Of a stretch of 38,208 nucleotides of DNA, positions 16,403-24,770 are shown piece after piece. Location of the stretch: NCBI GenBank assembly GCA_016191425.1, contig JACPOR010000005.1:32591-70798 (forward strand), read 5' to 3'. A model generated the notes under the pieces. The model was given only the letters and a program-made list of their open reading frames with translations. It did no database searches and was not told the DNA's origin. The position numbers were made by a program, and so were the translations under genes. Position 1 is the stretch's first letter. Every line of letters begins with the position of its first letter. The stretch comes from Chloroflexota bacterium (GTDB taxonomy: Bacteria; Chloroflexota; Limnocylindria; Limnocylindrales; CSP1-4).

Positions 16403-17551
16403 TCACGGGGCAGGCGTGATCTCAGTCCAGGTTTGGCCGTTGTCCGAACTTACAAACACGGACGCGGATCTCGTGCATGAGTCCTTGCCGGATGGGCAGT
16501 TGTCCGAACCAGCGATACTGACCAGATCGCCCTGCGAAGAACGCGCAATCTGGTCAACATTTCCTGGGAGGCCGTTCGGACTTGTGGCGCTCGTGGGGCT
16601 CCCGACTCCACCGCCTCGAATGACCCTGGACCCATCAGGGAACACCGCAGTCCACGAACCGTCCGGGCCGAAAACGGTTCCGATCGTGGTTCCAAACTCC
16701 GTAAGGGGCGCCAAGAAAGTTCCTACGGTCTGCCATTTCTGCCCGGCATCCGATGAAGTCAGGATGGTGACTTCACTGTCGGAACTTGTGTGGGAAGTGA
16801 TTGCCACGGCAATACCCGATTTTGTCGCGACAACGGCGCTCGCGCTCCAGTATTGGGCAGAAACAGGAAGTCTTGTGGGTGTCCAAGACGTGCCGTCGAC
16901 GGACCGAAACACCTGGTCGCCCATCACACCGCCCACGATCCAGAGTGCTCCGTCACCATAGGTAAGGTCGCCACCCACCGGAGCGCGTGTTAGCGAAAAT
17001 TGGGCGTCGCCGCTCCGCAGGATGCCCAACACGGCAGTCGAGAAGTTGCTTCCGGACGCCTCGGTGCCGAGAATCGCAATCCCATCGGCCATGGGCGCAA
17101 TCTGTGCCGCGGCAAATGGCAAGCCGCCCGGATCCATGAGCGTCGCAATCAACGTGGGGTGCGCACCACGGCTTGGCGCCTGGTAAAGGCTAGCGACTGC
17201 ATTGGCGATCGTGACGAACGAATAGGTCGACCCGTCGAAAGCCACACTCGCAAGCTGTCCTGGTGCCACGCGTCCGAGCCCGATCCACGCCCTCTGCAAC
17301 TGGCCATCCTGAAGCGTGAAGACGACATCCGATGACAAAACCAGGACCACGCCGCCCGAGTCAAACATCCTGGGCACGAGCCCTGGGCCAGCCGGACCAG
17401 ACGGGCGCACGCTGGGAGTGCCAACCTCGTCGGCCGGCGATCCAATCGGCCCGACGCCTGTCTGCGCCGACGAGCACGCCACCAAGCCCAGAATGAGAAG
17501 ACTGCTCCATGCGAAACGGCTGGCTCGGTTCGAGATTTGGCTCCTGGGCAT
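16403..17551 (-). CDS. secreted lipoprotein with beta-propeller (BNR/sortilin-like) repeats
   Basis: The 382-residue protein has a lipoprotein signal (basic start, SSLLILGLVAC with the lipobox Cys). BNR/Asp-box motifs follow, in VFRSVDGTSWT, LTSSDAGQKWQ and VSSDNGQTWTE, typical of a propeller facing outward. It is probably anchored on the outer face of the membrane; its ligand is unknown. The ATG at 17551 has GAGGA 7-8 nt upstream, overlapping the stop of the DUF1906 gene, so the two form an operon. The TTG at 17572 is less likely. GC content is visibly lower than in neighbours, which suggests acquisition. Confidence 0.85.
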   Translation of the reverse strand: MPRSQISNRASRFAWSSLLILGLVACSSAQTGVGPIGSPADEVGTPSVRPSGPAGPGLVPRMFDSGGVVLVLSSDVVFTLQDGQLQRAWIGLGRVAPGQLASVAFDGSTYSFVTIANAVASLYQAPSRGAHPTLIATLMDPGGLPFAAAQIAPMADGIAILGTEASGSNFSTAVLGILRSGDAQFSLTRAPVGGDLTYGDGALWIVGGVMGDQVFRSVDGTSWTPTRLPVSAQYWSASAVVATKSGIAVAITSHTSSDSEVTILTSSDAGQKWQTVGTFLAPLTEFGTTIGTVFGPDGSWTAVFPDGSRVIRGGGVGSPTSATSPNGLPGNVDQIARSSQGDLVSIAGSDNCPSGKDSCTRSASVFVSSDNGQTWTEITPAP

Positions 17552-17562
17552 CCTGGATATCC

Positions 17563-18283
17563 TCACAAACAAATCGATGACCCATCGAGGCGATTAGAGG
17601 CCAGATAGATCGGTCCGTTTGCGCAATCCCGATCAAGGTTGATCCCAACTCCGCCATACGTCTCGACGACGTTCCCGTTGTACTGCTTGTGGCGCTTGTT
17701 CGGTGTCCAATACGACCCCAGAGAACAGCTCGACGATGAGTTCGAGGTGCTCGCGTTGCTATTCCAAATAGGCGAACCAGACAAAGTCTGGCACGTGGGC
17801 GATCGTTGTGAAGTCCGTGAGAAACGTGGCGCACTGCGAGCCGTAGACGCCTGCCTTCTGCGCGGGCGGCCGCTGCAGGTACGCGTCCCACCCATCGACA
17901 TACGCCTGTGCGGCTGCTCTACACCCACTATTGGCGACATAGCCTTCTATATCAACGGCGATCGGCATGCCGGTGAGGTCCATTCCGAGGCCTGATGATC
18001 CGGCCGCCGCGAGGGCAGCCGCTGCCTCGTTCCATCCCTGAGTGTAAGCGGTAGTCGTGTTCAAGCTGATATAGGAGTTGTATACCGCGGTTGTCTGACA
18101 ACTTGGGTTTGGCATCTGTGGCCCAACCCAAATCGGCATGATTCCCCAGACGTGGGGGGCTGCCTGGTTGTGACTTATCCAGGCAGCGTTGAGGTTCGGC
18201 TGAGAGCAGGCCCGATTCGCGCCACCTATGTAGACGCCGAGCTGCGCAGCTGTGCCGCGGGGCTTGCTCACATCGGGCTCCAC
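17563..18283 (-). pseudogene. DUF1906 (Rv2525c-like glycoside-hydrolase-like) protein, frameshifted
   Basis: The first frame reads LGVYIGGANRACSQPNLNAAW, IMPIWVG, MPIAVDIEGY and AGVYGSQ, then DFVWFAY and a stop at about 17761. The second frame continues exactly there with WNSNAST, YWTPNKRHKQYNG and VETYGGVGINLDRDC, to a stop at 17563. Removing one T from the TTT run (AAA at 17766-17768 on the plus strand) joins them into a full C-terminus. The N-terminal signal peptide and the GFD-type first strand are missing. The frame is open to about 18366, but upstream residues are not family-like. Family members are secreted, wall-associated, TIM-barrel-like proteins of unknown activity. Confidence 0.75.
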
Positions 18284-18330
18284 GGCCCGACGGTTCTTGC
18301 TGCCGTAGGTGTCGGCGGCTTCAGCCTGGG

Positions 18331-18662
18331 GCGTACCTCCACGTCGACTCCTGTGAGCTGTCCATCAGGGCCTCATGGACCATCGCCGACGACGGGGTTG
18401 TCCTTGCTTATCGGTTCGATGCGTGGCTCGGCCCGATCTTCCCGTTCCATTCCGCGTCGCCCGCACCCAACGAGGTCGTCGTTAACATCGGTGGTCGTCG
18501 AGCCTACCGCTCGGTTACGAACTCGACGATCCTCGTTGCGTTCCCGGGGCCCGGGAGTATGGCGAAGCGCGCTGGGGCGCCGACCGCGCCGCGGGGGCCA
18601 AGGCAGCAGTGGCAGTCGAGGCCGTGCTGAAGAGCTGGACATGGAGCTCGTTGCAGCGATAA
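18331..18662 (+). pseudogene. 5'-truncated and frameshifted gene remnant, unknown family
   Basis: One frame gives protein-like sequence without a start (YLHVDSCELSIRASW, TIADDGVVLAYRFDAWLGP, NEVVVNIGGRRAYRSV, ILVAFPG). At about 18546-18549 it passes to another frame (REYGEARWGADRAAGAK, then AVEAVLKSWTWSSLQR and TAA at 18660-18662). One base missing from the CCCGGGGCCCGGG run would explain the break. No start codon or ribosome site precedes 18331. It lies head-to-head with the truncated DUF1906 gene. I do not recognise the family. 18663-19044 holds no gene, only the 9-bp repeat. Confidence 0.5.
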
Positions 18663-18901
18663 CCACTTTGGTGCGCGGGCCGTGGCCGCCGGCCCGACTA
18701 CCTTCGCGCCGGTCCTGCCACCTACCCGCCGTGTCAGTGGTAGGCGATGCCGGGGCCCAATCTCGGGGCCGTGTCTGCCGATTGGCGCGGCCATTCATCC
18801 CGCCGGGAGCGTGGGGCAGGATAAACGTCGGTCGGCTGGACTTCTGAAGCCGGGATCGCCTTCATCTACCACCCGCCCGGTGAGTATCTGGCGGCGGGCT
18901 G

Positions 18902-18928
18902 GATGGGCGGAATGGGCGGGATGGGCGG
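18902..18928. repeat. 9-bp tandem repeat, 3 units
   Basis: Three units of GATGGGCGG (middle unit AATGGGCGG) lie in the gap downstream of the F420 oxidoreductase gene. They create spurious HPA-type tripeptide repeats on the minus strand. Confidence 0.8.
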
Positions 18929-19044
18929 GATGAGTCGGGTGGGTATCCGGCAGGGCTCGGCGAAGCGAGGCGGACTGCGTCCGGCGTCTCCGCTCCCGGT
19001 CAGGTCCGGCGCCGACGCCTCGCAACGAACCGCCCGCCCCCGGC

Positions 19045-20034
19045 TCAGTCCAACTTGAGCTGGGGCAGGACTTCCTTGCCGAAGACCTCGATGAACTCGG
19101 CCTGGTTACGACCGACATTGTGGAGGTGAACCTCGTCGAAACCCATGTCCACGTAGTGCTGGATGTGCGCGGCGTGGGCGGCCAGATCGGAGGTCATCAG
19201 GACCCGGTCCTTGAAGTTCGCCGGGCCGACCATCCTGGCCATCGCCGCGAAATCCTCGGGATTCTTGATGTCCTGCTTGGGGAAGGCCATCCCGCCATTC
19301 GGCCATTCGAGGACCGCCTGGTCGATCGCCTCCTGGTCCGTGCGGGCCCACGAGACGTGGACCTGGAGCAGCTTTGGCGAGCGTGACGGGTCCTTGCCGG
19401 CCTCGCGAGCGCCCTCCTCATACTTCGCCCAGAGCATCCCGATCTTCTCGTCGGCGGCGCCGACCGTGATGATCCCGTCGGCAAACTTGCCGGTCTTCTT
19501 CGCGTTGATCGGGCCGGCGGTCGCGACGTAGATCGGCACCGGCTGCTCCGGCCGCGTATAGAGCTTCGCGCTCTCGAGGGTGAAGTACTCGCCCTTGTGC
19601 CTGACGACGGCCCCGGTGAAGAGCTTGTTGATGATCTCGATGCTCTCGAACAGCATCGCGCTCCGAGAGCCGACCTCCGGCCAGACCCCGCCGACGACGT
19701 GCTCGTTGAGCGCCTCGCCCGCGCCGAGACCGAGGTAGAACCGGCCCGGGAACATGGCTCCGAGCGTGGCTGCGGCGTGGGCGATCACGACGGGGTGGTA
19801 CCGGAATCCTGGGCAGGTGACGGCGGTCCCGAACGGCAGCGAGGTGCGCGTGCCGAGCGCGCCCATGAAGCTCCAGGCAAACGCGGCGTTCCCCTGCTGC
19901 GGGGTCCATGGGTGGAAGTGCTCGCTGACCATGAACCCGGCGTCGAAGCCGGCAGCCTCGGCCTGGGCGCACCAGTCGAGCAAGTCGGTCGGATGGAACT
20001 GCTCGAGCATCGCCGCGTAGCCGATCTTCGCCAT
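19045..20034 (-). CDS. F420-dependent LLM-class oxidoreductase (G6PDH-like TIGR03557 type)
   Basis: The 329-residue TIM-barrel protein is of the luciferase-like flavin/F420 class: MAKIGYAAMLEQFHP, GFMVSEHFHPWTP, TAVTCPGFRYHPVVIAHAAA, FYLGLGAGEALNEH and PIYVATAGPINAKKTG. This subgroup resembles F420-dependent glucose-6-phosphate dehydrogenase, though many members act on other alcohols or aldehydes. ATG at 20034 is chosen for the strong GGAGAGGA 9 nt upstream; extensions to 20052 or 20121 are unconserved. It is cytosolic and monocistronic. It implies that the organism makes coenzyme F420. Confidence 0.92.
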   Translation of the reverse strand: MAKIGYAAMLEQFHPTDLLDWCAQAEAAGFDAGFMVSEHFHPWTPQQGNAAFAWSFMGALGTRTSLPFGTAVTCPGFRYHPVVIAHAAATLGAMFPGRFYLGLGAGEALNEHVVGGVWPEVGSRSAMLFESIEIINKLFTGAVVRHKGEYFTLESAKLYTRPEQPVPIYVATAGPINAKKTGKFADGIITVGAADEKIGMLWAKYEEGAREAGKDPSRSPKLLQVHVSWARTDQEAIDQAVLEWPNGGMAFPKQDIKNPEDFAAMARMVGPANFKDRVLMTSDLAAHAAHIQHYVDMGFDEVHLHNVGRNQAEFIEVFGKEVLPQLKLD

Positions 20035-20213
20035 CTGTGCGGTCCTCTCCATCGTCGCCACGAGCTGTTCCGGCGTCCGTCGTTTCGGCCCATGGTACGA
20101 GGGCGCGCAATTCGACGGCATCGCGGGAGGGGCATGGTCAGTGTGCCCCGGACGCCACCGGCGGGGTCATGCGGCGCATCGATGCCGTCGCTGATGCGAT
20201 GTAGTGTGACGCG

Positions 20214-20933
20214 GTGGACCATCAGCGCCTGCACGTTCCTGAGTCGGTGCCCCGCAGGCGGCGCTCCCTGCGCGAGACCATGCGTGACCACGCGCGACTG
20301 ACCCTCCTGGTGGGATTCGTCCTCCTGCTCGCGGGCGCGATCCTGCCGTGGATGCGGGTCTGGCTCCCCTACCAGGGATACGTCGACGTGAGCGGCTTCG
20401 AACGGGCCGGTGACGCGGGGCTCCTCGTCGAATTCGGGCTGGCGGGGCTGGCGTTGACCTGGAGCGAGGGTGCGTGGCACAGCCGGGTCACAGTCCTCGT
20501 CGCCGGGCCGCTCACGCTCGCCCTCATGGGCGTGCTGCTCCTCCGCGTTGCGCACGGCGACGCGAACATCTACCTCGCCTCGCTCAAACAGCAGGGCGGC
20601 ACCGGCTCGATCAGCCCGGGTTTCTGGACCGCGAACGTCGGGGCGGTCGTGGCGACGATCGGTGGCGCGGTGCAGCTGTGGCGGAGGCGCGCCAGCCTGT
20701 CGTTCAACGTCGGGCTGACCCGGATCGCAGTCGCCGGGTCCATCGGCGGCGTTGTGGGCGCGATCGGGGGCTTCCTCGCGGGGACGGAGATCGCGGGCAG
20801 GATCACGACCGGCGCGATCGTCGCCGTCTCCTCGAGCGTGGTCGTTGTCCTCGCCCTGCTCCTCGCGTTCGTTGGCTGCTGGATCGGGGCCGTCGGGGCC
20901 GCGCGGCTCGCCCGATCCCTGCCGCGCCGATAG
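20214..20933 (+). CDS. predicted integral membrane protein (239 aa)
   Basis: About six hydrophobic segments are visible: LTLLVGFVLLLAGAILPWM, LVEFGLAGLALTW, VTVLVAGPLTLALMGVLLL, FWTANVGAVVATIGGAVQLW, IAVAGSIGGVVGAIGGFLAG and VVVVLALLLAFVGCWIGAVGA. A basic 25-residue N-terminus precedes the first. The extracytoplasmic loop after the first helix contains GYVDVSGFERAGDAG, and the loop after the third contains DANIYLASLKQQGG. No transporter or enzyme signature is recognised. Starts at 20214 (GTG) or 20280 (ATG) are both possible. It is divergent from the F420 gene. Confidence 0.75.
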   Translation: MDHQRLHVPESVPRRRRSLRETMRDHARLTLLVGFVLLLAGAILPWMRVWLPYQGYVDVSGFERAGDAGLLVEFGLAGLALTWSEGAWHSRVTVLVAGPLTLALMGVLLLRVAHGDANIYLASLKQQGGTGSISPGFWTANVGAVVATIGGAVQLWRRRASLSFNVGLTRIAVAGSIGGVVGAIGGFLAGTEIAGRITTGAIVAVSSSVVVVLALLLAFVGCWIGAVGAARLARSLPRR

Positions 20934-21009
20934 CATCGGAGCCCGGCGCGCAGGGCAGCCAGGCCGCCCGAGATGCCGGCGTTGTGCCTTCGTGCCACCA
21001 TGGTGACGC

Positions 21010-22491
21010 ATGGATATCGAACTCTTCGCGACGCCCGGCCTCGGCGATACGTCGTACCTCGTCGCCAGCGACGGAGAGGCTGCGCTCGTGGATCCGCAGC
21101 GCGACGTCTGGCGATTCCTCGAGGTGGCCGACGCTCGCGGCTGGCGAATCACCCATGTCCTCGAGACCCACGTCCACAACGACTACCTGTCCGGCGCCCT
21201 CGAAACACGCGCGGTGAACGGCGCGACGATCGTGGCGCCAGCCCGTGGCGGGTATGCGTTCGCGCATCGCGGGGCCGATGAGGGAACGGAGGTCCGGCTG
21301 GGCAACCTGCGCCTGACCGCCCTGGCTACTCCGGGCCATACGCCCGAGCATCTCGCCTGGGCCGTGGGGGCAGCGGCGGCCGCGGCGGATTCGGCGCCGG
21401 ATGCCGTATTCACCGGGGGCTCCCTGCTGGTGGGCACAGCCGGCCGAACCGATCTGCTCGGCGACGACCGGACCGGGGAGCTGACCCGCCTCCAGGCGAT
21501 CTCGCTCCGCCGGTTGGCTGCCCTCCCGCCGGCGGTCCGGATCCTGCCGACCCACGGGCGGGGCAGCTTCTGCGCGGCGGGCCAGGCTGCCGGACCACTT
21601 ACCACGAGCGTGGGGGCCGAGCAATCGGCCAACGCCGTGCTCGAGGCTGCCGGCGGCCTGCTGTTCTCCGACGTGCTCCTGAACGACCTAGGCCGGTATC
21701 CGACCTACTACGCCCAGATGGCGCCATTGAATCGGGCCGGCCCGACGGTCCTCGGCCGGCCGGCCGCACCTCCGGCCCACGATGTGGCGGGATTCGAGCG
21801 GGTGGCGGTCCACGGCGCACGCATCGTCGACGCGCGCCCGCGCGAGGCGTTCGCGACGGCTCACATTCCCGGCTCCCTGAACATCGAGCTGGACGAATCG
21901 TTCGCCTCGTACGTTGGCTGGCTGGTGCCGTTCGATGCCCCGATCCTGCTGGTCCTGCCGTCTCCCGTGGGCGAAGCCGTGATGGAGGCCGTGACGCAGC
22001 TCCTGCGCATCGGCTATGACCACGTCGATGGCATCCTTGCCGGCGGCCTGGAAGCATGGGCGGCCTCCGGTCGAAAGACACGCTCCTACGCGACGACGTC
22101 GATCGAACAGGTCTTCGATGCCGCTGCCCGCGGGGATCGCACCGAACTCCTGGACGTTCGCGAGCCTGTCGAATGGCGCGAGGGCGTCATCCCGTGGGCT
22201 CGGACCATCTTCGTGGCCGATCTCACGGCCAGGCTCGGCGAGCTTCCGCGCGACCGTCCGCTGACCGTGCTCTGCAAGGCTGGCAGCCGCGCGGCCATCG
22301 CGGCGAGCATCCTCGACGCGGCGGACATTCCCGTTCGGCTCGTGGCCAGCGGCGGCGCCACGGGCTGGACGGATCGGTTCGCGGCGCTGCCTCCGGCACC
22401 GGCGCTGTCTCCGGCACCGGCGTCGCCCGCGGCACCGGCGCTGTCTCCGGCACCGGCGTCGCCCGCGGCACCGGCGACGACTCACAGCTGA
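21010..22491 (+). CDS. MBL-fold persulfide dioxygenase-like protein with two rhodanese domains
   Basis: Residues 1-240 are a metallo-beta-lactamase fold of the ETHE1-like group, with metal ligands His54-x-His56-x-Asp58 in THVHNDYLSG, the ATPGHTPEH His and the PTHGRG His. Residues ~255-350 are a rhodanese domain lacking the catalytic Cys (LVLPSPVGEA); residues ~360-455 are a second rhodanese with Cys422 in VLCKAGSR. The family oxidises persulfides and passes sulfane sulfur, in sulfide detoxification. The last ~30 residues are a low-complexity Ala-Pro tail made by a 36-bp repeat. The protein is cytosolic. The ribosome site is weak. Confidence 0.88.
   Translation: MDIELFATPGLGDTSYLVASDGEAALVDPQRDVWRFLEVADARGWRITHVLETHVHNDYLSGALETRAVNGATIVAPARGGYAFAHRGADEGTEVRLGNLRLTALATPGHTPEHLAWAVGAAAAAADSAPDAVFTGGSLLVGTAGRTDLLGDDRTGELTRLQAISLRRLAALPPAVRILPTHGRGSFCAAGQAAGPLTTSVGAEQSANAVLEAAGGLLFSDVLLNDLGRYPTYYAQMAPLNRAGPTVLGRPAAPPAHDVAGFERVAVHGARIVDARPREAFATAHIPGSLNIELDESFASYVGWLVPFDAPILLVLPSPVGEAVMEAVTQLLRIGYDHVDGILAGGLEAWAASGRKTRSYATTSIEQVFDAAARGDRTELLDVREPVEWREGVIPWARTIFVADLTARLGELPRDRPLTVLCKAGSRAAIAASILDAADIPVRLVASGGATGWTDRFAALPPAPALSPAPASPAAPALSPAPASPAAPATTHS
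22405..22476. repeat. 36-bp perfect tandem duplication in the MBL-rhodanese tail
   Basis: The units at 22405-22440 and 22441-22476 are identical, and each encodes LSPAPASPAAPA in frame. Shorter CTCCGGCACCGGCG copies precede them. The repeat adds a flexible tail directly before the stop codon. Confidence 0.92.
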
Positions 22492-22497
22492 GGACCC

Positions 22498-23241
22498 GTG
22501 ACCGCGTTCCGACGGCTCGCAACCTCCTTCACAGGCTGGCCGGACTACCCCGCGTCCGAGAGCGATCGCCAGACGTTGCGCGTTCTCGGCCTCGTCCTGC
22601 CGGTTCGCGCCTCCGTGGCGATCCTCGTGATGACCCTCGTGGTCCTGTTCGATTTCTCTCGAACGGCCATCCCGCAGGAGGTCCAGGCCGTCGGCCGGGC
22701 CGCCGGCGCGCTGCGCTACCAGGCGATCGAGCGGGTGATCCTGTTCGGACTGGTGCCCAGCCTCGTGGTTCTGCTCGCGTTCCGTGATCGCCTGGGCAAC
22801 TACGGCCTCGGCCCGGGTGCCTGGCGCTGGGGACTCGGCCTGGCGGTGACCGGGAGCGCGGTGATGACGCCGATCGTCGTGGGGATCGGGGCGAATCCCC
22901 AGTTCAGCGCCTATTACGGGATCTCGAACGCCTCGGTCGGCGATCTCCTCGTGACGAATGTCCTCGACCTGGTACCGACGGAATTCCTGTTCCGGGGCTT
23001 CCTGATGTTCACGCTGCTGCGCACGATCGGACCGCTCGGCGTTGTTGTTGCCCAGCTGCCGTTCGTCTTCGTCCATCTCGGCAAGCCCGAGATCGAACTC
23101 TTCTCGACGTTGTTCGGCGGCGTCGTGTTCGGCTGGCTGAACTGGAGGACGCGGTCGATCTGGTGGAGCGCCCTGGCACACGTCTACATCCTTACCCTGA
23201 TCACCGCCGTCGCGGGCGTATCGGCGGCGGCGGCGGCCTGA
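22498..23241 (+). CDS. CPBP-family intramembrane metalloprotease (Abi/CAAX-like)
   Basis: The 247-residue protein has about six hydrophobic segments. The CPBP signature is PTEFLFRGFLM (E162-xxx-R166), followed by a second motif FVFVHLGKPEIELFS with the His, and a last segment WWSALAHVYILTL with another His. Motif one has a single Glu where many members have EE. Members are membrane proteases involved in prenyl-protein processing, bacteriocin immunity or regulation; the target here is unknown. The GTG at 22498 has GAGGA 4 nt upstream, 6 bp after the MBL stop, so the two are co-transcribed. The last 13 codons and stop belong to a 38-bp tandem repeat. Confidence 0.85.
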   Translation: MTAFRRLATSFTGWPDYPASESDRQTLRVLGLVLPVRASVAILVMTLVVLFDFSRTAIPQEVQAVGRAAGALRYQAIERVILFGLVPSLVVLLAFRDRLGNYGLGPGAWRWGLGLAVTGSAVMTPIVVGIGANPQFSAYYGISNASVGDLLVTNVLDLVPTEFLFRGFLMFTLLRTIGPLGVVVAQLPFVFVHLGKPEIELFSTLFGGVVFGWLNWRTRSIWWSALAHVYILTLITAVAGVSAAAAA

Positions 23242-23313
23242 CCGCCGTCGCGGGCGTATCGGCGGCGGCGGCGGCCTGACCGCCGTCGCGGGCGTATCGG
23301 CGGCGGCGGCCTG
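23203..23313. repeat. 38-bp tandem repeat spanning the CPBP stop codon
   Basis: The units at 23203-23240 and 23241-23278 (38 bp, identical) and 23279-23313 (35 bp, one GCG fewer) repeat in tandem. The first unit is the last ~13 codons of the CPBP gene, and its stop codon lies across the unit boundary. The gene end has thus been copied twice downstream of itself. Confidence 0.93.
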
Positions 23314-23330
23314 ACGGGCGGACGCCTCGG

Positions 23331-23366
23331 CCGCGGACTGACGGGGGGCCGCGGACTGACGGGGGG
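23331..23366. repeat. 18-bp tandem repeat upstream of pntA
   Basis: Two identical 18-bp units (23331-23348 and 23349-23366), with a diverged third after them, follow the 38-bp array. They lie where the missing N-terminal part of pntA would be expected. 23367-23538 has no recognisable gene. Confidence 0.85.
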
Positions 23367-23571
23367 CCGCAGCCTGACCGCTGAACCAGGGCACCGGCAG
23401 CCGCGCTCAGCGGCGGGTATTCTTCACGCAGCCCCGAGCGAGCCCCTCGACGCAGCAGGGACAGGCGGCGCGGCGGCACGGCGGCCATCACGCCCGACCC
23501 ATTGCCCAGATATCAGGTGGTGCTCATGGAGTGCCGCCGAGACCGTTCGACTCCGGTCCGGCCAGGCGCTC

Positions 23572-24453
23572 GTGGGACTGCTGCAACCGCTCCTTGATCC
23601 GCACCTCATGGAGGCCCTCGCCGGTGCGGGGGTGAGTGCCATCAGCCTGGACGCCATCCCGAGGACCCTCTCCCGGGCTCAGACCATGGACGCCCTGTCA
23701 TCGCAGGCCAATGTCGGCGGCTACAAGGCGGTCCTCATTGCCGCGAATGCGTTCGGTCGATATTTCCCGCTCCTGACGACGGCTGCCGGCACGGCCAAGC
23801 CAGCCAACGTCCTCATCCTGGGCATCGGCGTGGCCGGTCTGCAGGCGATCGGGACCGCCCGACGCCTCGGCGCCGTGGTCAAGGCCTACGACGTGCGACC
23901 CGAGACGCGCGAGCAGGCCGAGTCCCTCGGGGCCGGGTTCGTGACGCTCAACACCCAGATCGACGCCACCGGCGCCGGTGGCTACGCGCGTGAGCTCACC
24001 GCCGAGGAGCGGGCGGCCCAGCAGGCCGAATTGAACGAGGTCATCGGCAATATGGACGTGGTCATCACCACCGCCCAGGTCCCGGGCCGCAAACCGCCGG
24101 TCCTCGTGACCGCCGCGGCGGTGGAGCTCATGAAGCCGGGCTCCGTGATCGTCGATATGGCCGCGACCGCGCTCGGCGGCAACTGCGAGCTCTCGAAGGC
24201 CGGCGAGGAGGTCGTCACGAATAACCTCATCACGATCATCGCACCGGACAACCTGCCCGCCGAAATGCCCATCGGATCGAGCGCGTTCTACGCGCGCAAC
24301 CTGTCGGCGCTGCTGCTGAACCTCGTCAAGGACGGGGCGCTCGACCTCGATCCGGCGGACGAGATCGCCGGTCCGGTGACCATCACCCACGGCGGCGAGA
24401 TCCGCTCCGATGCCGTGAAGAAGCTCCTGCAGCCGGCCGGAGGTGCCGCGTGA
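23572..24453 (+). CDS. pntA: NAD(P) transhydrogenase alpha subunit, PntAA type, N-terminally truncated
   Basis: The 293 residues match the soluble NAD(H)-binding subunit: LLQPLLDPHLMEAL, PRTLSRAQTMDALSSQANV, GYKAVLIAA, the nucleotide fold LILGIGVAGLQAIGTARRLG, AYDVRPETREQ, TTAQVPGRKPPVLV and ATALGGNCELS. Normal proteins are about 370 residues, so the first ~85-100 (the AlaDH/PNT N-terminal half) are absent. Homology runs upstream of the GTG to about 23539 (ETVRLRSGQALVG), but no start codon lies in frame there. Repeats fill the upstream region. It overlaps the next gene by 4 nt. Activity is doubtful unless the N-terminus is supplied by a frameshift I cannot see. Confidence 0.85.
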   Translation: MGLLQPLLDPHLMEALAGAGVSAISLDAIPRTLSRAQTMDALSSQANVGGYKAVLIAANAFGRYFPLLTTAAGTAKPANVLILGIGVAGLQAIGTARRLGAVVKAYDVRPETREQAESLGAGFVTLNTQIDATGAGGYARELTAEERAAQQAELNEVIGNMDVVITTAQVPGRKPPVLVTAAAVELMKPGSVIVDMAATALGGNCELSKAGEEVVTNNLITIIAPDNLPAEMPIGSSAFYARNLSALLLNLVKDGALDLDPADEIAGPVTITHGGEIRSDAVKKLLQPAGGAA

Positions 24454-24767
24454 CGCCCGAACTCCTGGCCGCCCTGACGGTCTTCGTCCTCGCCATCCTG
24501 TCGGGCTTCGCCGTGATCAGCAAGGTGCCCGCGACCCTGCACACGCCCCTGATGTCCGGGGCGAACTCGATCCACGGCATCGTCCTGGTCGGGTCGATGC
24601 TCATCGCCGCATCCGCGAGCGATCTCCTCAGCCAGATCCTGAGCCTCCTCGCGGTGGCCTTTGCGACGATGAACGTCGTGGGCGGCTACGTGGTCACGGA
24701 TCGCATGCTCCAGATGTTCCGGAAGAAGCCGACGGCATCCAAGCCGTCCGGGAAGACCGGAGCCTGA
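24450..24767 (+). CDS. NAD(P) transhydrogenase membrane subunit, PntAB type
   Basis: The 105-residue protein has three hydrophobic helices (LLAALTVFVLAILSGFAVISKV, HGIVLVGSMLIAASA, LLAVAFATMNVVGGYVV). The family pattern VPATLHTPLMSGANSIHGIVLVG is followed by TDRMLQMF. It forms part of the proton channel of the split-type transhydrogenase. GTG at 24450 overlaps the pntA stop, and pntB follows after 3 bp. It is intact and of normal length. A short Lys-rich tail ends it. Confidence 0.93.
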   Translation: MTPELLAALTVFVLAILSGFAVISKVPATLHTPLMSGANSIHGIVLVGSMLIAASASDLLSQILSLLAVAFATMNVVGGYVVTDRMLQMFRKKPTASKPSGKTGA

Positions 24768-24770
24768 CCG

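Noticed and set aside
21688-23394. 568-aa minus-strand frame
   Set aside because: Antisense to the MBL-rhodanese and CPBP genes; low-complexity and repeat-driven.
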